A stretch of DNA of 64,000 bases from Galdieria sulphuraria (GCF_000341285.1 NW_005178437.1:1-64000), one strand, 5' to 3'. Counted from the stretch's first letter, positions 43,648-56,356 are shown. Numbers and translations are program-made. Notes: generated by a model not told the origin, from the letters alone.

Positions 43648-46600
43648 CTTCTGTTTAGATGCAATATAATCTTCAATCCTTCGTTTCAACTCTTCTTGAG
43701 GTTGTAACATTTCCATACTAAGAAACTCCCGATTAAATGGATCACTAGGGTCACTCAATAAATGACGCGAAATAGTGGAAAGATCAACAATAGTTCGGCT
43801 TGTCGGTAACAACACAGGCTCTCTCATAATGGTGGCCATGATAGGATCAAGGAATTCTTCCGGAGCATTTCGAACAAGATCTTCATCTTCAGACTCCAGC
43901 TTTTCAAACTCCTGAAAGCGTTTCATCATGAGCTGCAACTCGTGACATTCTTCATCTGAAAGTAATCGACGACGGTGGACAATGTCTAACGCTCTTTCAA
44001 ATAACTAATAATACTCAAATCAGCACCATTCTCTCTATAGGTTATTTCTTACTTACTTCTTGACTATAACTTCGACCATCTTTGGCCACAGACTTTGCAA
44101 AATCTTCTTCTTCTCGGAAATGTAAATAGATTCCAACAATTTGAGTTAACAATACGCGAGGTTCCCAAGCATATTGTTCCCTATTACGTACCACCAAAGA
44201 CTGACATTTTGGGCCACAAAGCTGCAATAAGAAATAATTGAGCATTTCAGCTAATCGAGTGACCATTTCCGGCTTCAAGAAAACTTTGCGAACTCTATCG
44301 TCTTCGGTTAAAAAATGCAACATATTCACACTAGAATGTGACAACAAATTATACGACTTTACTTGCCGTTCCAATTGCGACAATCGGGACTGCTGTTCTT
44401 GTCGTTCTGTAGAATCACTTGACGAACCATTCTCATCCAAGCGTTCTTGTAATGAATGAATCTCTGTCAAGTCACCCAAAGCTTCGTCCAATAAATAAGT
44501 TGCATCATTCAATAACATATTGACAAACTTCACAAATACTGACTCATTCTCTGCTTCATAACGAATGGAAGTTCTATATGTTGATAAGTGCCACATGTAG
44601 TAAAAGATACATGTGATATGATAACGAATAGAAAACTTGTCATAGAACTGCGAATGACTTCCCGTATGTTCCACTTCTACATACAAACGAACCAGTGCTC
44701 CTGGCAAATATTTTTGACATACTGGATTGGACTCGAAAGATGCCGTCCACGCAGTACTTCGACTGATCCACTCTTCTTGTGGACTTTGTGGAGAAGGTGG
44801 ATCACCTAAAATAGCCCAAAGAAATTCCACAAACTTGGAACGCAAATAAGGGTTTCTAACATGAAGGGGTGATGAAACTATAGCACAAAGAAAGCCTAAC
44901 ATTTCATGATGAATAAATGAGACGGAATCTAAAGTCGATGGACAAAAACGGGCACAAAATAAAAGCGCATCGGCAACTACTTCTACAGTATGTTCTGGAA
45001 GCGTACATAACAATGTGGGTGGTGGAGTTGGTAATGGAAGTTTCAAGTCTTGACTTGACCTTATTTGATTTCCAAAGGCAATTCTCAAAAGCCATGAAGC
45101 TACTGTTGCACAAAATTGGAGCAAAAGCGATAACAACTCCTCATCTTGTAAATATACATCATACGAAAGCTTTTGAACGATCAATAAGTCCAACTGTCTA
45201 TTAACTTCGTTCAGTCTTGCTTCCATAATGGAAGCTAAAGGTCCTCCTCTACTGCTTGCACTCATTTGACTGGATTCCATATCTCTCTGTAACGAATATA
45301 AATGTTGCATACCTCTTAAAATATGTTCTTGATACATTTGAATGGTTCCACCAAATACCAACTGACAAGAACGTAAGGCGAGGAAGAAACATTCCGTAAT
45401 GAAATGATATTGGTCCTTCACTTGTATAGAGTCCGTCTTCTGATCTGAAAAGGTGCTAGGTAAAAGGCGTCACAATTATTCCTTAAGCTAGTCTAATATA
45501 AACATACCTTGTTCCACTATTGGCAAGTTCCATAGCTTGCTGTCTCTTCATATTCTGAAAACTAACTTGCGCATTGGGATTCTTTGGATCTACCCATCTA
45601 GCAAGATCTTCACTATCCACAGCCAACCTCGTTTCTCCAGAATAATCGATTCGATGTTTGGAAACACAAAAAGTAGGGTCTATATTATCCAATTTAGGAG
45701 AACGAGGATCAGCAAAAGGTTGACTCAGCAAAAGTAGAACAGATAAAACATTCATCGCAAACCCATCGGTTGCAAGTTTCTTATAATCCGCTTGTAGCTT
45801 GACACGCTCCTTATCGAAATGTAAAAAAGTGGCAAACCATTTCAAGACAGATTCGCGAGATTCGGGACTAGCCTTTAAAAGGGACAACAGAATCTCATGT
45901 AGGCCATGTCTTAAAACTTTCAGAGAAGCTCTTAGAGAAGACATAGACTGATCCACATCTTGTCGAGTCCTTTTCCGTGGATTGCTAAAGAGAGTATTGG
46001 CTATTTCGTCATCATCTTTCAACGCTGTTAGGCGGAAGAAGGGACCCAGCAAGGTTTCCATTTCCATCTAAACCATATTCAGTATTTAAGCGTACAAAGA
46101 AAATGGAGACATACACTTCTACCCGTTACAGAGGGCTGAGATATTCTTTCTTCACTCAAGTTAAAGTTACGATGACGAGTGAACAAAATGGCAAGTGACT
46201 TGAAAGAAAGTAAGCCTCCCAAAGCTCTCAATGCTGCTGCAAAGTTTCCCTTGAGCAGAGATGTTTTCATTGCTTTAGAACATAAAAGTTCCATAATTGG
46301 ATAAAATATTTCAGCTAGAGTGTTATCATCTTCCTCTTCAAATCTTGTCACTATATCTTTTAGTAAACCTGCAGGTATTCTATCTTCCACTAAGGCTTCC
46401 ATAAAGTGCGCAGAACGATACATGGGTGAATCCGTATAGAACAATTCCGAATTACTCAATAACAATCCTAAATAAGAAACTATCAATTTCTTTACAAACG
46501 TAACAGTATCTAATAAAGGCTGCTTCACTTCTGCACTAAAGGATATGGATAAGAGGGATTCCTGGTCGGCAGCTCTCTGATATGATTCCAACAAGTAACG

Positions 46601-47182
46601 AAGAGGGTCTAAACCAGACCCCGTTTGTAATAGTCTTTCAAATATTATTCTGTCTGCTCTGTCTTTAGTAACCAGCACTTCCGAACTACTTTTTTCTGTA
46701 AGCCATTCCTCTTTCAAATCCTTCATAAAAATCAGCTCTTCTGAACTCGTTTGTTCATTCAACGTTATTCTAAGAATTCTGCATATAATCTGTTCCTGTA
46801 ATTGTTCTAAACTCTGTTTGCTGCCTTGGGTGGAAGCTACAGCAGTGGAAGAAGAACGAACTGCAGCTACAAAGTTTTTATCATTAGAACTGGCCAGAGA
46901 AGTTTGGTTTCTATGCATTGAACTTGTACTTGAAGACTGAATATGGCTGTCTGCTTGTTCCTTGGAAAAGGATTCTTTTTTGCTTGCAGTGGTTTGTTGC
47001 TCTTTAGGTTCCACAGTGGAACGCGAGGTTCCTTTGTTAAGTACTTCAAATCTTGCAAGTCGTTTTCTCCTAACTTCTTCTTCACTTGGGGTGGCTTGAC
47101 TCTGTGTTTCTTTGTTCTCTTGTGACTCCTCTCCATGAGTGGAGGAAGCGGAGGAAGAAGACCGACTCTTCAGCCAATTCAT
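43642..47182 (-). CDS. UFD2: UFD2/UBE4, U-box ubiquitin chain elongation factor (E4)
   Basis: Four exons: about 47182-46079, 46067-45483, 45421-44042 and 43980-43642. The C-terminal U-box reads EFLDPIMATIMREPVLLPTS then DPFNREFL. The long helical core has the Ufd2 landmarks LGPFFRLTAL, RYVYI and GTIQMYQEHI. The N-terminus is Ser/Gln-rich and divergent. UFD2 extends short ubiquitin chains and works with Cdc48/p97. ATG 47182 is chosen as the first ATG; the upstream GTG is unlikely. Gene length (about 1,100 codons) fits the family. It lies 37 bp downstream of the DUF3593-like gene on the same strand. Confidence 0.92.
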
Positions 47183-47219
47183 TTCCCAAGAAATGATTTT
47201 GGAACTCGAATTGTTCACT

Positions 47220-47831
47220 TTACTTTCTTTTTAGTTGATCCATAAAAAGTTGATAACCTAATAATATACAAAAAGTAGTAACAGAAAGAAACTGTTCTGC
47301 ACATCCGTGTAACCAGTCCACATTGGAAAGTGTCTGTTGATATAGATTTTGTGCCAATAGACTCTAAAAGTCAATTGAATGCGCCACCCACTTGCAACGA
47401 AAACATCAACTTACTCCCACAATAGAAAACAAAACAAAAACAAGCAAATAGGAAAAACCTATTTTAGCAACGGTTGGTACTGTTTGCTTTTTCCACAAAC
47501 CCTTGTTTTCTCGCATTAACAGCGTAAATTTGAAATACTGAGGCAAACTCACTTTGAGAAATAAAAGATAGGGTATAGTGGATAAAGGAAATACTATGGA
47601 ATAGATAGCTGTATAAGGAGAAGAAGTGTTAGAAACAGCAGAAGAAACCCTGTTGGCAATCCAAGTCCAGTTTTGCCCATCTATCATAGAAATATATATG
47701 CAGTTGCTGTAGAAACACTTTTGGTTCGTTGTTGCATATTTTACATCGCAATGGTGACAGCGATGAGATACTCTTTTACAACTACTCACAACAAGTGGAG
47801 AGACAATCGAGAAGCCCAGCAACTTAATCAT
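47220..47831 (-). CDS. DUF3593-like multi-pass plastid membrane protein
   Basis: Two exons, 47831-47415 and 47363-47220, give 186 residues. Hydrophobic segments are YTAIYSIVFPLSTIPYLLFL, IGFSYLLVFVLFSIVG and FCILLGYQLF. The motif NVDWLHGCAEQFLSVTT close to the C-terminus is characteristic of the cyanobacterial and plastid DUF3593 family as I recall it. The N-terminus is basic with many Ser and Cys, suiting a transit peptide. Function is unknown in the family. The second exon is needed to reach the conserved motif. Confidence 0.6.
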
Positions 47832-47892
47832 TCTCGCCACAAAATTATTTCAGCGGCTTTGAATTGATCAAAATTTTTTGTGTAGAGTAACT

Positions 47893-49003
47893 ATGGCAGA
47901 GAGTACCTCAATAGTCAAAGATAACCATATCAAAGGGGAAGTATGGGCAAAACCACTTGATGAAGAAACGAAGCAGTGTTTACAGTCGTTACGTTCCAAG
48001 GTCAATTCCATTCTTGTTGATGGCTCTTCCAAGGATGTAGAGTGGTAAGCATTCGTACCTTTGTGATTCTTAAAAGACTTTGAAAATAAATAGGTGCGAC
48101 GATGCCTGTCTTTTGAGATATTTGCGTGCTAGAAATAATCAAGCAAGTGTTCTCTCCCTCTTGATATTCCTATCTTTATATTGTCTTAGGTCGACAAAGC
48201 ACTAGAACTGGTTAGGAGGACATTGGAATGGCGAAAGAACTTTGAAGTTGAAGAATTGATGAACAAAGTGCCTCCTCAAGTGAAGGAAGAAGGCTCAAGT
48301 CAAAAGTTGTATGTTGGAGGTAAAGACAAGTATGGTCGCCCCATCATTTATATGAAACCAAAGTATCAGAATACCAAGGAAAGCATTCATCAGTTACAAC
48401 ATCTGGTAAATATAAAAAACAACATAGCTAAATAGGATTTCAATATAACTTTTATAGGTTTATACTTTAGAGAAAGCTATTCGAAGAATGCAGAACGGAG
48501 TAGAAAAACTGATTCTATTTATTGATTTTGAGGGTTATTCTATGCGGAATACTCCAAGTATCAAAATGATGCGGGAAACTTTGACTGTTTTACAAGTAAG
48601 TTATAGATAGAATCTGTATCGGACTCCATATGAAAAAGCGTGATAGGACTATTATCCAGAGAGATTAGGCTTGGCTATTTGTCTCAATGCACCAACTCTA
48701 TTTTATACATTTTACAAGGTAAGGTTCTGACACATCAACTGATATCTTATCACAGCTATGTTAGATTATCAAACCATTTATTGACAAAAACACAGTCCAG
48801 AAAATCTACTTTTTTAAAGTTAACAACACAAAAAAGAGTAAAGAATGGATGGAGTTTGCCCAACAAGTATTTGACTTGGATGAGGTAAGAAACTTATCAT
48901 GACAAGTTTTCCATTCTTCTATAACTTTCGATTTCAGTTAGAAGTGGATTATGGAGGAAGAAATGATAAAGAATACGATCCAGAAGAATACTTTTCAAGT
49001 TGA
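47893..49003 (+). CDS. CRAL-TRIO (Sec14-like) lipid-binding protein
   Basis: Seven exons (47893-48044, 48094-48142, 48190-48405, 48458-48595, 48647-48718, 48765-48884, 48938-49003) sum to 270 codons in phase. The CRAL-TRIO N-terminal helices give CLLRYLRARNNQVDKALELV and TLEWRKNF. The lipid-binding domain has DKYGRPIIYMKP, LILFIDFEGYSM, DYYPERLGLAICLNAPTLFY and IIKPFID. Such proteins exchange phosphatidylinositol and other lipids between membranes. The second intron begins with GC (GCAAGT). No N-terminal targeting sequence is seen. It starts 61 bp from the DUF3593-like gene. Confidence 0.92.
48143..48189 (+). other. GC-AG intron in the CRAL-TRIO gene
   Basis: The intron begins GCAAGT after CAA and ends CTTAG. 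It joins ARNNQ to VDKALELV; the next GT leads to an early stop. Confidence 0.85.
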
Positions 49004-49030
49004 TTCGTCGCTCATTTCCAGCCCACTCCT

Positions 49031-50539
49031 TCATCTATTTCTTCGTTTCTTACCGTTCTTCTGGTAGACTATCATTTCGGACCCTAAAGACTCGCCTTGT
49101 TCCCCGTCTTCGTCATCTAATTCAAGCAAGGAATCATTCGTAGCTATTTCATGTCTCGAGTTTTTCTTCTTCTGATTCCATTCTTTCATCTGTTGGGCAG
49201 TTATACGAGCTGCTTCTGATACTCGTCTAAAACAATCCATCAATATAAATATATATTCTTATGAGTACACAATATAAAAATATACTCACTCTAAAAGATG
49301 AAATACTCTATCTTCATCACATGGATATGCATCCAATTTCTTCTGAATATATTGTTCCACTTTCTGATAGGCTTCGATATCGTATTGAGTAACCAAATTA
49401 ATAGCACGTCCTGTTCTACCAGCTCTAGATGTTCTACCCACTCGATGAATATAAGCTTTCACGTGAAGAGGAATATCATAATTGACAATCAAGTCCACAG
49501 AAGGAATGTCCAACCCTCTTGAAGCCAAATCTGTAGCAATAAGAACCGTCTTTTTACCTTGTTTGAACTTGGAAAGAGCTTCCAACCGCTTGGTTTGAAG
49601 CATTCCTCCGTGAATAGCTGTTGCACCGAATCCCAAGTTCTTCAATAATAGAGACAGTCGAAGGGTACTATTTTGTGTATCCACAAAGATAATAGTCGGA
49701 TGACCACTCCATTCTTGACAAAGAAAAACCAGAAAACAATCCTTATATTTGGCTGGAATGAATAAGTAGTTTTGTATCAAAGTTTCCACAGTAGCATATT
49801 TCTCTGATACTTGTAATTTCACAGGATTCGTCAACGAGACGCGCTGAAGTTTCTGCACTTTCCGAGTCATAGTTGCTGAAAATAAGAAAGACTGCCTTTC
49901 TTTCGGAAGCGCAGCAATAATTTTCTCCAACTCTTTTTCAAAATCCATCGAAAGCAGTCGATCCTATACCTAGCGTCAATATTTCAACTCTTCCACTCTT
50001 TTATACTTACTGCTTCATCTAATACTAAAAAACGGATGGACTGCAAACTAAAGCCTTTGGTATTTTCCAAGTGATCAACCAGCCTACCAGGCGTTGCTAC
50101 TATCACATGGGGCTTTCTAGCAAAGGCAGCTGCTTGAGATACAATATCTACTCCACCCACGATAACAACTACTCGTAGAGCAATACTGCGACCCAACAAC
50201 TATATACACCTCACTTTCAAAGTTCCTATCAAAGGCATTCTACAAGAAACTTACTTCAAAGTGTTCCTTGATTTGAAATGCTAGTTCTCTAGTAGGCGAT
50301 ATAACGAGTGCAAAATAAGGCTTATTATGATCCAACAACGACTGTAATATGGGAATGACAAAAGCGGCTGTCTTTCCTGACCCAGTCTCTGCTATTCCTA
50401 TAATATCCCTTCCTCTGAGGGCATAAGGAATAGCTTGTATCTGAATTTTACTTGGAGTTTGATAGTTTACATTTTTGCATTCCTCACAAAGTATTTTACA
50501 AACTCCTAACTTTTCAAAAGTGTAAGTGTCTTGAGACAT
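49031..50539 (-). CDS. RRP3: RRP3/DDX47 DEAD-box rRNA-processing helicase
   Basis: Four exons are read from ATG 50539. Motifs in order are the F upstream of the Q motif, [103 protein letters not shown] and [16 protein letters not shown]. These match Rrp3/DDX47, needed for early 18S rRNA cleavages. The C-terminus ends in a basic KKRRNR. The start is 43 bp from the divergent SDF2 start; an upstream extension without ATG was not used. Confidence 0.95.
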
Positions 50540-50582
50540 CGATGTGAACGTCGACAATTCCCAAAGAGAAACTGATAGGGGA
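50540..50582. promoter_or_regulatory. 43-bp divergent start region, RRP3 / SDF2
   Basis: The two start codons are 43 bp apart. Promoter elements for each must overlap the other gene. Confidence 0.5.
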
Positions 50583-51323
50583 ATGATGATGGCTCGTAGG
50601 ACACAGGAAGGCGCCAAAAGTAGTCTACTTTTTTTGTGTTTTAGCTTACTATTCTTGGTTGTATTAGGTGACTTGAATGATGAACAAGTAGAAGGTGAGT
50701 AGATTCAGTCTACTACTCGTTTATACCCGTTGTTGTTGGTCCCTCTAAAACTTGCTCTTGTATAAGATTGGAACTGGGTGACATATGGTTCAGTCATCAA
50801 ACTTTGTCATCAGTCAACGGGCTATCGGCTTCACTCCCATGAAGTTGTGTATGGTACTGGTAGTGGACAACAATCTGTTACAGCATATCCTTTTGGTGGA
50901 GACAGTAACAGCTTTTGGTTAGCAAAGGGTGTTCACAACGAGACTTTATTTTCTCAAGGCAACCCTATTCTTTGTGGTTCTTTTATTCGGCTAGAACATT
51001 TGAATACTAAAAAGAATCTACATAGTCACTTACCCAAGTCACCCATTTCGGGAAACTTGGAAGTTAGTGCCTTTGGAGTTGATGGTGAAGGGGATAGTGG
51101 TGATGTCTTTCAGTTGTTGTGTGCAGACAACAGAGCGAAAGAATGGAAACGCGGTGAAGCTGTGTATCTAAAGCATGTGGATACCAAATCATTTTTATAT
51201 TCCAACGCCAAGTATGCATATCCTGATCCTATTGAAGGTCATTTAGAAGTTTCTGGAAACAAGAGGAAAAGTACAGAGTGTTTATGGCAGGCGGATGATG
51301 GTTTCTTTTTTATGAAACCCTAG
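50583..51323 (+). CDS. SDF2: SDF2-like MIR-domain ER protein
   Basis: Two exons, 50583-50694 and 50767-51323, give 222 residues. Three in-frame ATGs open the gene; the first is used. A clear signal peptide follows (SLLFLCFSLLFLVVLG). The mature part has three MIR repeats (YGSVIKLCHQSTGYRLHSH, CGSFIRLEHLNTKKNLHSH, RGEAVYLKHVDTKSFLYSN), the beta-trefoil of SDF2, which serves in ER quality control with ERdj3B-type partners. There is no clear KDEL-type retention motif at the C-terminus (ends FFFMKP). Length matches human SDF2 (211). Confidence 0.92.
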
Positions 51324-51565
51324 TCTTATAGAGCCCAAGGTAAGAATACCACTTCATAAAAAGAAAGGTTGGAATGATGAATATGCTGCGTTCTTATTGA
51401 GAGAAAATAAGAGAGTACATAGAAACTGCTGCTTCTCTTAGTTTCTCTTTGAAAAAGAACATCTATGGCATGTATTATCTGACAACAACATCATCATCAT
51501 TTTGGAACGAGTGAACTTTATTTCGCTCAAAGTCATTGCTTTAGGGTTCTGTTAGATGGGAACGA

Positions 51566-51566
<1 letters not shown>

Positions 51567-51601
<35 letters not shown>
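51567..51601. repeat. TA microsatellite
   Basis: About fifteen TA units with one interruption lie between the convergent SDF2 and diacylglycerol kinase genes. Confidence 0.85.
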
Positions 51602-51658
51602 GCAAAAGATGAGAGTTAGTACTACACACCACCTGTTCTCCTGACCACACAAAATGTC

Positions 51659-53287
51659 TCATACAAAACATTGCCGTATTCCAGCAGTAAACTGAGCGTG
51701 TTTACGAGAAGCAATCTGATGACGAGGACCGAGTAGTACTGGTTGTTGCTTTCCCGGTGAGATTTCAACGACTCCACAGTTTTGTCTCCAAGGTTCACCG
51801 TCTACCTAATAAGATACGCAATAAAGATATTCATAATGATAGAATAACCACAGTTTCACAACCATACCTGAAAAGCAAGAGGACGACAAGCATTTACCAA
51901 CTCTATACGAACATGTCTCCCTTGTGCCAACTTTACTGCGCCAGCTCCTAAACGGATACGAATAACATGCGCTAAATTCCTTAAACCTACAATCTCTAAA
52001 AGACCATCATCAACCGCTGCCTCCGAAAACTAAAACAAATTGAAGCATTGCAAATATCAACCAACCAAACAACGAACCTTCTTTTCTTTTAATGGCAACA
52101 TCTTCTTAGTCGCCTTTTTTAATTTATAAGGAAGCCCTCCTGCAGCGTAGTTTGGAATATTCAAAATGATAATCGACTCAAGTGCACCGGAAATAGGAAT
52201 CTCCTTTCCATCTACTTGAAATGAGCGAATACAGTCTTTCACTGACTTGTGACAACTAAAAAATCCTTCCAGACCGTGCCAAACATGAAGAAAGACATTC
52301 AACTGTTGGCCTTTAAACTTTTCAGGATTTCGCCATCGCTCTTCATTGAACCTCATTTCTACCTCTGCATCGACACCTAAACTAAGAGAATTCACCATCG
52401 AAGTTGAGTGAGGAGCACCACCTTCACAAAACATCTCTTTAGGTAACGAGTTTAACATATCTCTATGATAGGTCAAATCTGGCAACGTTCCATTGACAGA
52501 TATCTTCACATGCCAAACATCAAGATTACAGAAATATGCCTTCTTAACTGACTCAATGATGGAAGATAAACGAGCTCTACCTGGATACTGTGCTCCCCAA
52601 CCAAGTGAACGTGACAAGTCATTTCCTGTTCCCAAAGGAACCGGAGCAATTCGTGGAGACACTGAAAGGAATTGCAACGCACCTGCAACCCAACTAAATG
52701 TACCATCACCTCCACATATGAGTGCTCTTAAATCTGAATAATTACAAAACCTCTGAAAGCCCAATACAGGTCCACCATCTGCGGCCAAGTTAAACACTGA
52801 ATTCAGAACCCAATAATTGCTTCAAAACTTCCATCACATCCCTTCCACGTTGTCCACCACTTTTACAATTCACAAAAGCTATAATCTTGCACTCCTCTTC
52901 TGAACTCTCGTCAGCATACAAAGAGTTTACGAGGTCAACGCTATTGATAGCACTTTCCATGCGCATGGAAGACTTTGGACTAGCCAACTGAGGAGGATGT
53001 AGCAACGGCAAGTGTACATTACTCTCGTTGCCTACATAACTGCTGTATTCATCAACATTGTGCTGTGAAGAGAAAAAACTCTCTGGAAACAGGTTACGAA
53101 AGCCCAATTTGTTTTCACTTGTAGAAGATATCATCTGAAGACTCTTCTCTGGATGAAAACCTTGTGGAACAGATGAGTGAGTGGAAAGCAATGGTTCGTT
53201 TTCCCCATCGTGTTGCTCGTCGTTGCTCCAAGGCCACGTGGTAACAAAGTCTTTTCTTTGCGTCTCGTTAGAGTTCGAATTGTCCAT
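51659..53287 (-). CDS. diacylglycerol kinase, with an apparent frame break
   Basis: The 5' part (53287 to about 52797) encodes a Ser-rich head and the catalytic opening CKIIAFVNCKSGGQRGRDVM. The 3' part, in a different frame from about 52797, continues FNLAADGGP, ALICGGDGTFSWV, PLGTGNDLSRSLGWG and the accessory domain down to the C-terminus; two further exons finish the gene near 51659. The two frames overlap at 52790-52797, exactly where DGK proteins read 'LL-x-x-QVFDL...GP'. No intron fits the short overlap. Either a one-base indel in assembly or a real frameshift is present. The product should convert diacylglycerol to phosphatidic acid. Confidence 0.85.
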
Positions 53288-53496
53288 AAACTCAAAAGAC
53301 GTATAGAAAAGCACAAGACCAACTTTCACCTCAATACTCGACAACTAGTTTGACAACATGAACCCAAAAAAGTCCAGAAACTAGAATCCGTCATTGTTCA
53401 AGGAGACCAGCAAAAGATGGATTTTGTTGTTGTTACACCACTTGAACGGATGCTTTTTGTACAATAAAGTAGTCACTTTGCAAATTAAAAAGAAAT

Positions 53497-55267
53497 ATGT
53501 TAGACGATAACGTTGTTTTCGAAATACAGAAATGGAAACCTTCTCAACAATTCTCTTACGGTACTGCGGGGTTTCGAGCACACGCAAACTTACTACCGCC
53601 CGTTGTTTTCCGTTGTGGTAAGTAAACAGCAGCTTTAGGTATTGCTTTGAAGTGGAATATTTGCTTTGAAAAGGTATTCTAGCTGCTGCTAGAGCATTAT
53701 CGATACCTTGTGTTTGTGTTGGCTTGATGATAACTGCTTCTCACAACCCTTCGGAAGATAACGGAGTAAAGATAATTGAACCAGACGGTTCCATGTTAAG
53801 TGAAAAATGGGAGACTATAGCCTCCAAATTGGTCAACTTGGATAACCCTAGACAGATCTTGGAAGAGTTGTGTGTCGAAGAAGATGTTGCTTTGAAGAAC
53901 AAGTCCGTACGACCAACAGTTTACGTGGGTTACGATAGTAGAGAAAGTTCAGAGCCGTTATCGAGACTGGCTCAACAGGCAGTAAAGTTGATGGGACTGA
54001 AATATAAATGTTTTGGTAAAGTCACAACACCGCAGTTGCATTATTTTGTAAAAGTTGCCAACGAAGGTGTACAAGCCAACAAAGAAAACTATTTCCAAAG
54101 AATCGCAATGGGATGGGATACATTGTCGCAATATGCTTTTACAAATACGTTGGAGAATGAGAACAGTTAAGCATTCTATTTATTGATCATGGACAAAAGA
54201 TTTACTTTACTCTAGTCTTTCGAATAGTAGATTGTGCAAATGGAGTGGGTAGTGAGGCTATGCAAGGTTTGATCGAATATACAAAGATTAAAAATGTCCT
54301 TTGTGTCAACACTGGTGATGGCGAACTCAATAAACACTGTGGAGCAGATTTCATTCAGAAGAACGTTATCTTTCCAATCATTTCAGATTCTTCCAAGATA
54401 GAGTCTATTCCTTCGAATGCTTTGGTTCATTTTTGTAGTCTCGATGGCGATGCCGATCGTCTTATATATTTTATTGCGGAAAAATCAGAATCTGATTCAT
54501 GGTGTAGTCTAACTGGTCAACGTGTTCGAGTTTTAGAAGGAGACAGACTTTCCGTTTTGGCAGCCTTGGTCATCAAGAAGTTCTTGGATGTTCTTCATGG
54601 TGGTAATTTATCCGTCGGTGTGATTCAAACTGCTTATGCAAATGGAGCTTCGACAGCATTTTTGAAAGACCTCGGTGAACCAATTCAAGTAGAATGTGTT
54701 TCTACAGGTGTAAAACATTTGGAAAGAGCCGCTCGAAGATATGATATAGGTATTTTTTGGGAAGCTAATGGACACGGGACGATATTATTTTCAGAGAGTG
54801 CAAAATCTTTCTTGAGAGAAATCATTGAAAGCACAGCAAAACATACTAAAAAGGCGGCGTTGTGTTTGTTAGCGTTGTCTAGCATCGCAAATCAAGCAAC
54901 GGGAGATGCCATATCTAATTTCATCTTGGCAGAAGCTCTGTTGAAGGTTATGGGTTGGCAAGACTTGACAAGCTGGGAAAGCCTTTATCAAGACTTACCG
55001 AACATTTATAAAGCATTACACGTGCAAAACAAGGAAATAATCCAAACAGTCGACCAAGAAAGAACAGTTATCGCTCCTGAGTCTGTCAGCAGAGTGATTA
55101 AAGATTTATCAGAGTCGCAGCCTTCCTATCGTTTTCTTATTAGACCAAGTGGCACTGAAAACGTTGTTCGTATCTATGGGGAAGGACCTTCATTACAAAC
55201 ATTGATTCATTTAATGCAACAAATTGAAAATGTAGTGTTACAGGCTTGTGGAACTCCGAAAGCTTGA
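53497..55267 (+). CDS. PGM3: PGM3/AGM1, phosphoacetylglucosamine mutase
   Basis: Three exons (53497-53617, 53674-54165, 54228-55267) give 550 residues, in phase. Landmarks are SYGTAGFRAHA, the catalytic Ser in TASHNPSEDNGVK, the metal loop DGDADRL, the sugar-binding EANGHGTI and the phosphate-binding RPSGTEN. The enzyme converts GlcNAc-6-phosphate to GlcNAc-1-phosphate for UDP-GlcNAc and so feeds N-glycan synthesis; ALG11 in this window uses the same route later. The length matches human PGM3 (542). The start is the first ATG ahead of FSYGTAGFRAH. Confidence 0.96.
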
Positions 55268-56356
55268 ATCCGTCAATCGGTTTTCCTACCAACAATTTTG
55301 CTTCCTTTTCATAACATAGCTGCTTTCCATCTTCTTGTTTGTGATTTTGAAACCTTTAATAAGTACACAAAGAATAAAACTACACCCAAACGAATAAAAT
55401 CTTTCGACTCCTTCCTCAATTATGTTTATTGTATTCTTTTATTTAATGAAAAAGGCCATGTAAGAAGAAAACTATAAATCGACTTTGTCCAAGTTTTTAA
55501 ACAGACAAAGATATTTTCAGGCGTTAAATAACTAAAGAGAAAGAAAGATTAAATTTAATTGAAATCTATCATGACTGGAAAATATTAAAAAGTGATAAAT
55601 TCAAATGATTGGAGGATAATTTTGCTTTGGCCGTATTTTCCTTAAAGATTAATTATACTTGAAAATTCATGTTTTCAAGTAAGGCTTGAAAGTTTGTTTG
55701 TCTGGAAAATTAATTGAAGCTATGTCATGACGATTAAAATATTAACAAATCTCTTTTACTTTTTGCTGGAAACCTTAAATCATTGAAATGAACATGTTAT
55801 AAAAAATTTGGTGCAGGATGTAATGGGACATTGTATTTTTAGTTTGAGACTTATTAATTGTACGTTGGATTAAAGTTGCTGACAGTGTTCTAAACAAATT
55901 AACGTTACTGTTTGTCACTTTTTCTATTATTTTGTTGCCAAAATTATTTTAAACAAATTACTGATTTTGAATATCATGACAGCATGAAAATGGTTTATCT
56001 ATCATATACATGTAATTGTTTTTTGGTTTTTCAATTTTCGAATCCACTTTTATGCTGTCTAGTCTAGGATTTTGCTTTGTGTTTAAATGAGCATGTCTCT
56101 AAGAACTATTTTAGCCAAAGGCTTTTTCCCATTTTGCTTAATGTATCAACAAGTATGCCATTTGTTTTTTTATCATAGAGCACGAAGGCACGATAACAGA
56201 AAGTTAACAACTTTGACTTTATTTAAAATTTCGTAGAAAAATGCTTGTTTTGCCCTTTCAGCCCCTTACGATTGTTTCTTGACTTTCTATAGATGACCCA
56301 ACCTTTCTTCGTATACACCAAAAATTTTTTATATTCGAGTTGATCAGGGACAGGGA
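55268..56356. other. AT-rich gene-free region of 1.1 kb
   Basis: Noticeably richer in A/T than the rest of the window, with recurrent short words such as ATCATGA, TTAATTGA and AAATTA. No open frame, tRNA fold or clear repeat was found. It is the longest unannotated stretch here and could hold a non-coding RNA, a replication or scaffold element, or simply spacer. Confidence 0.6.
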
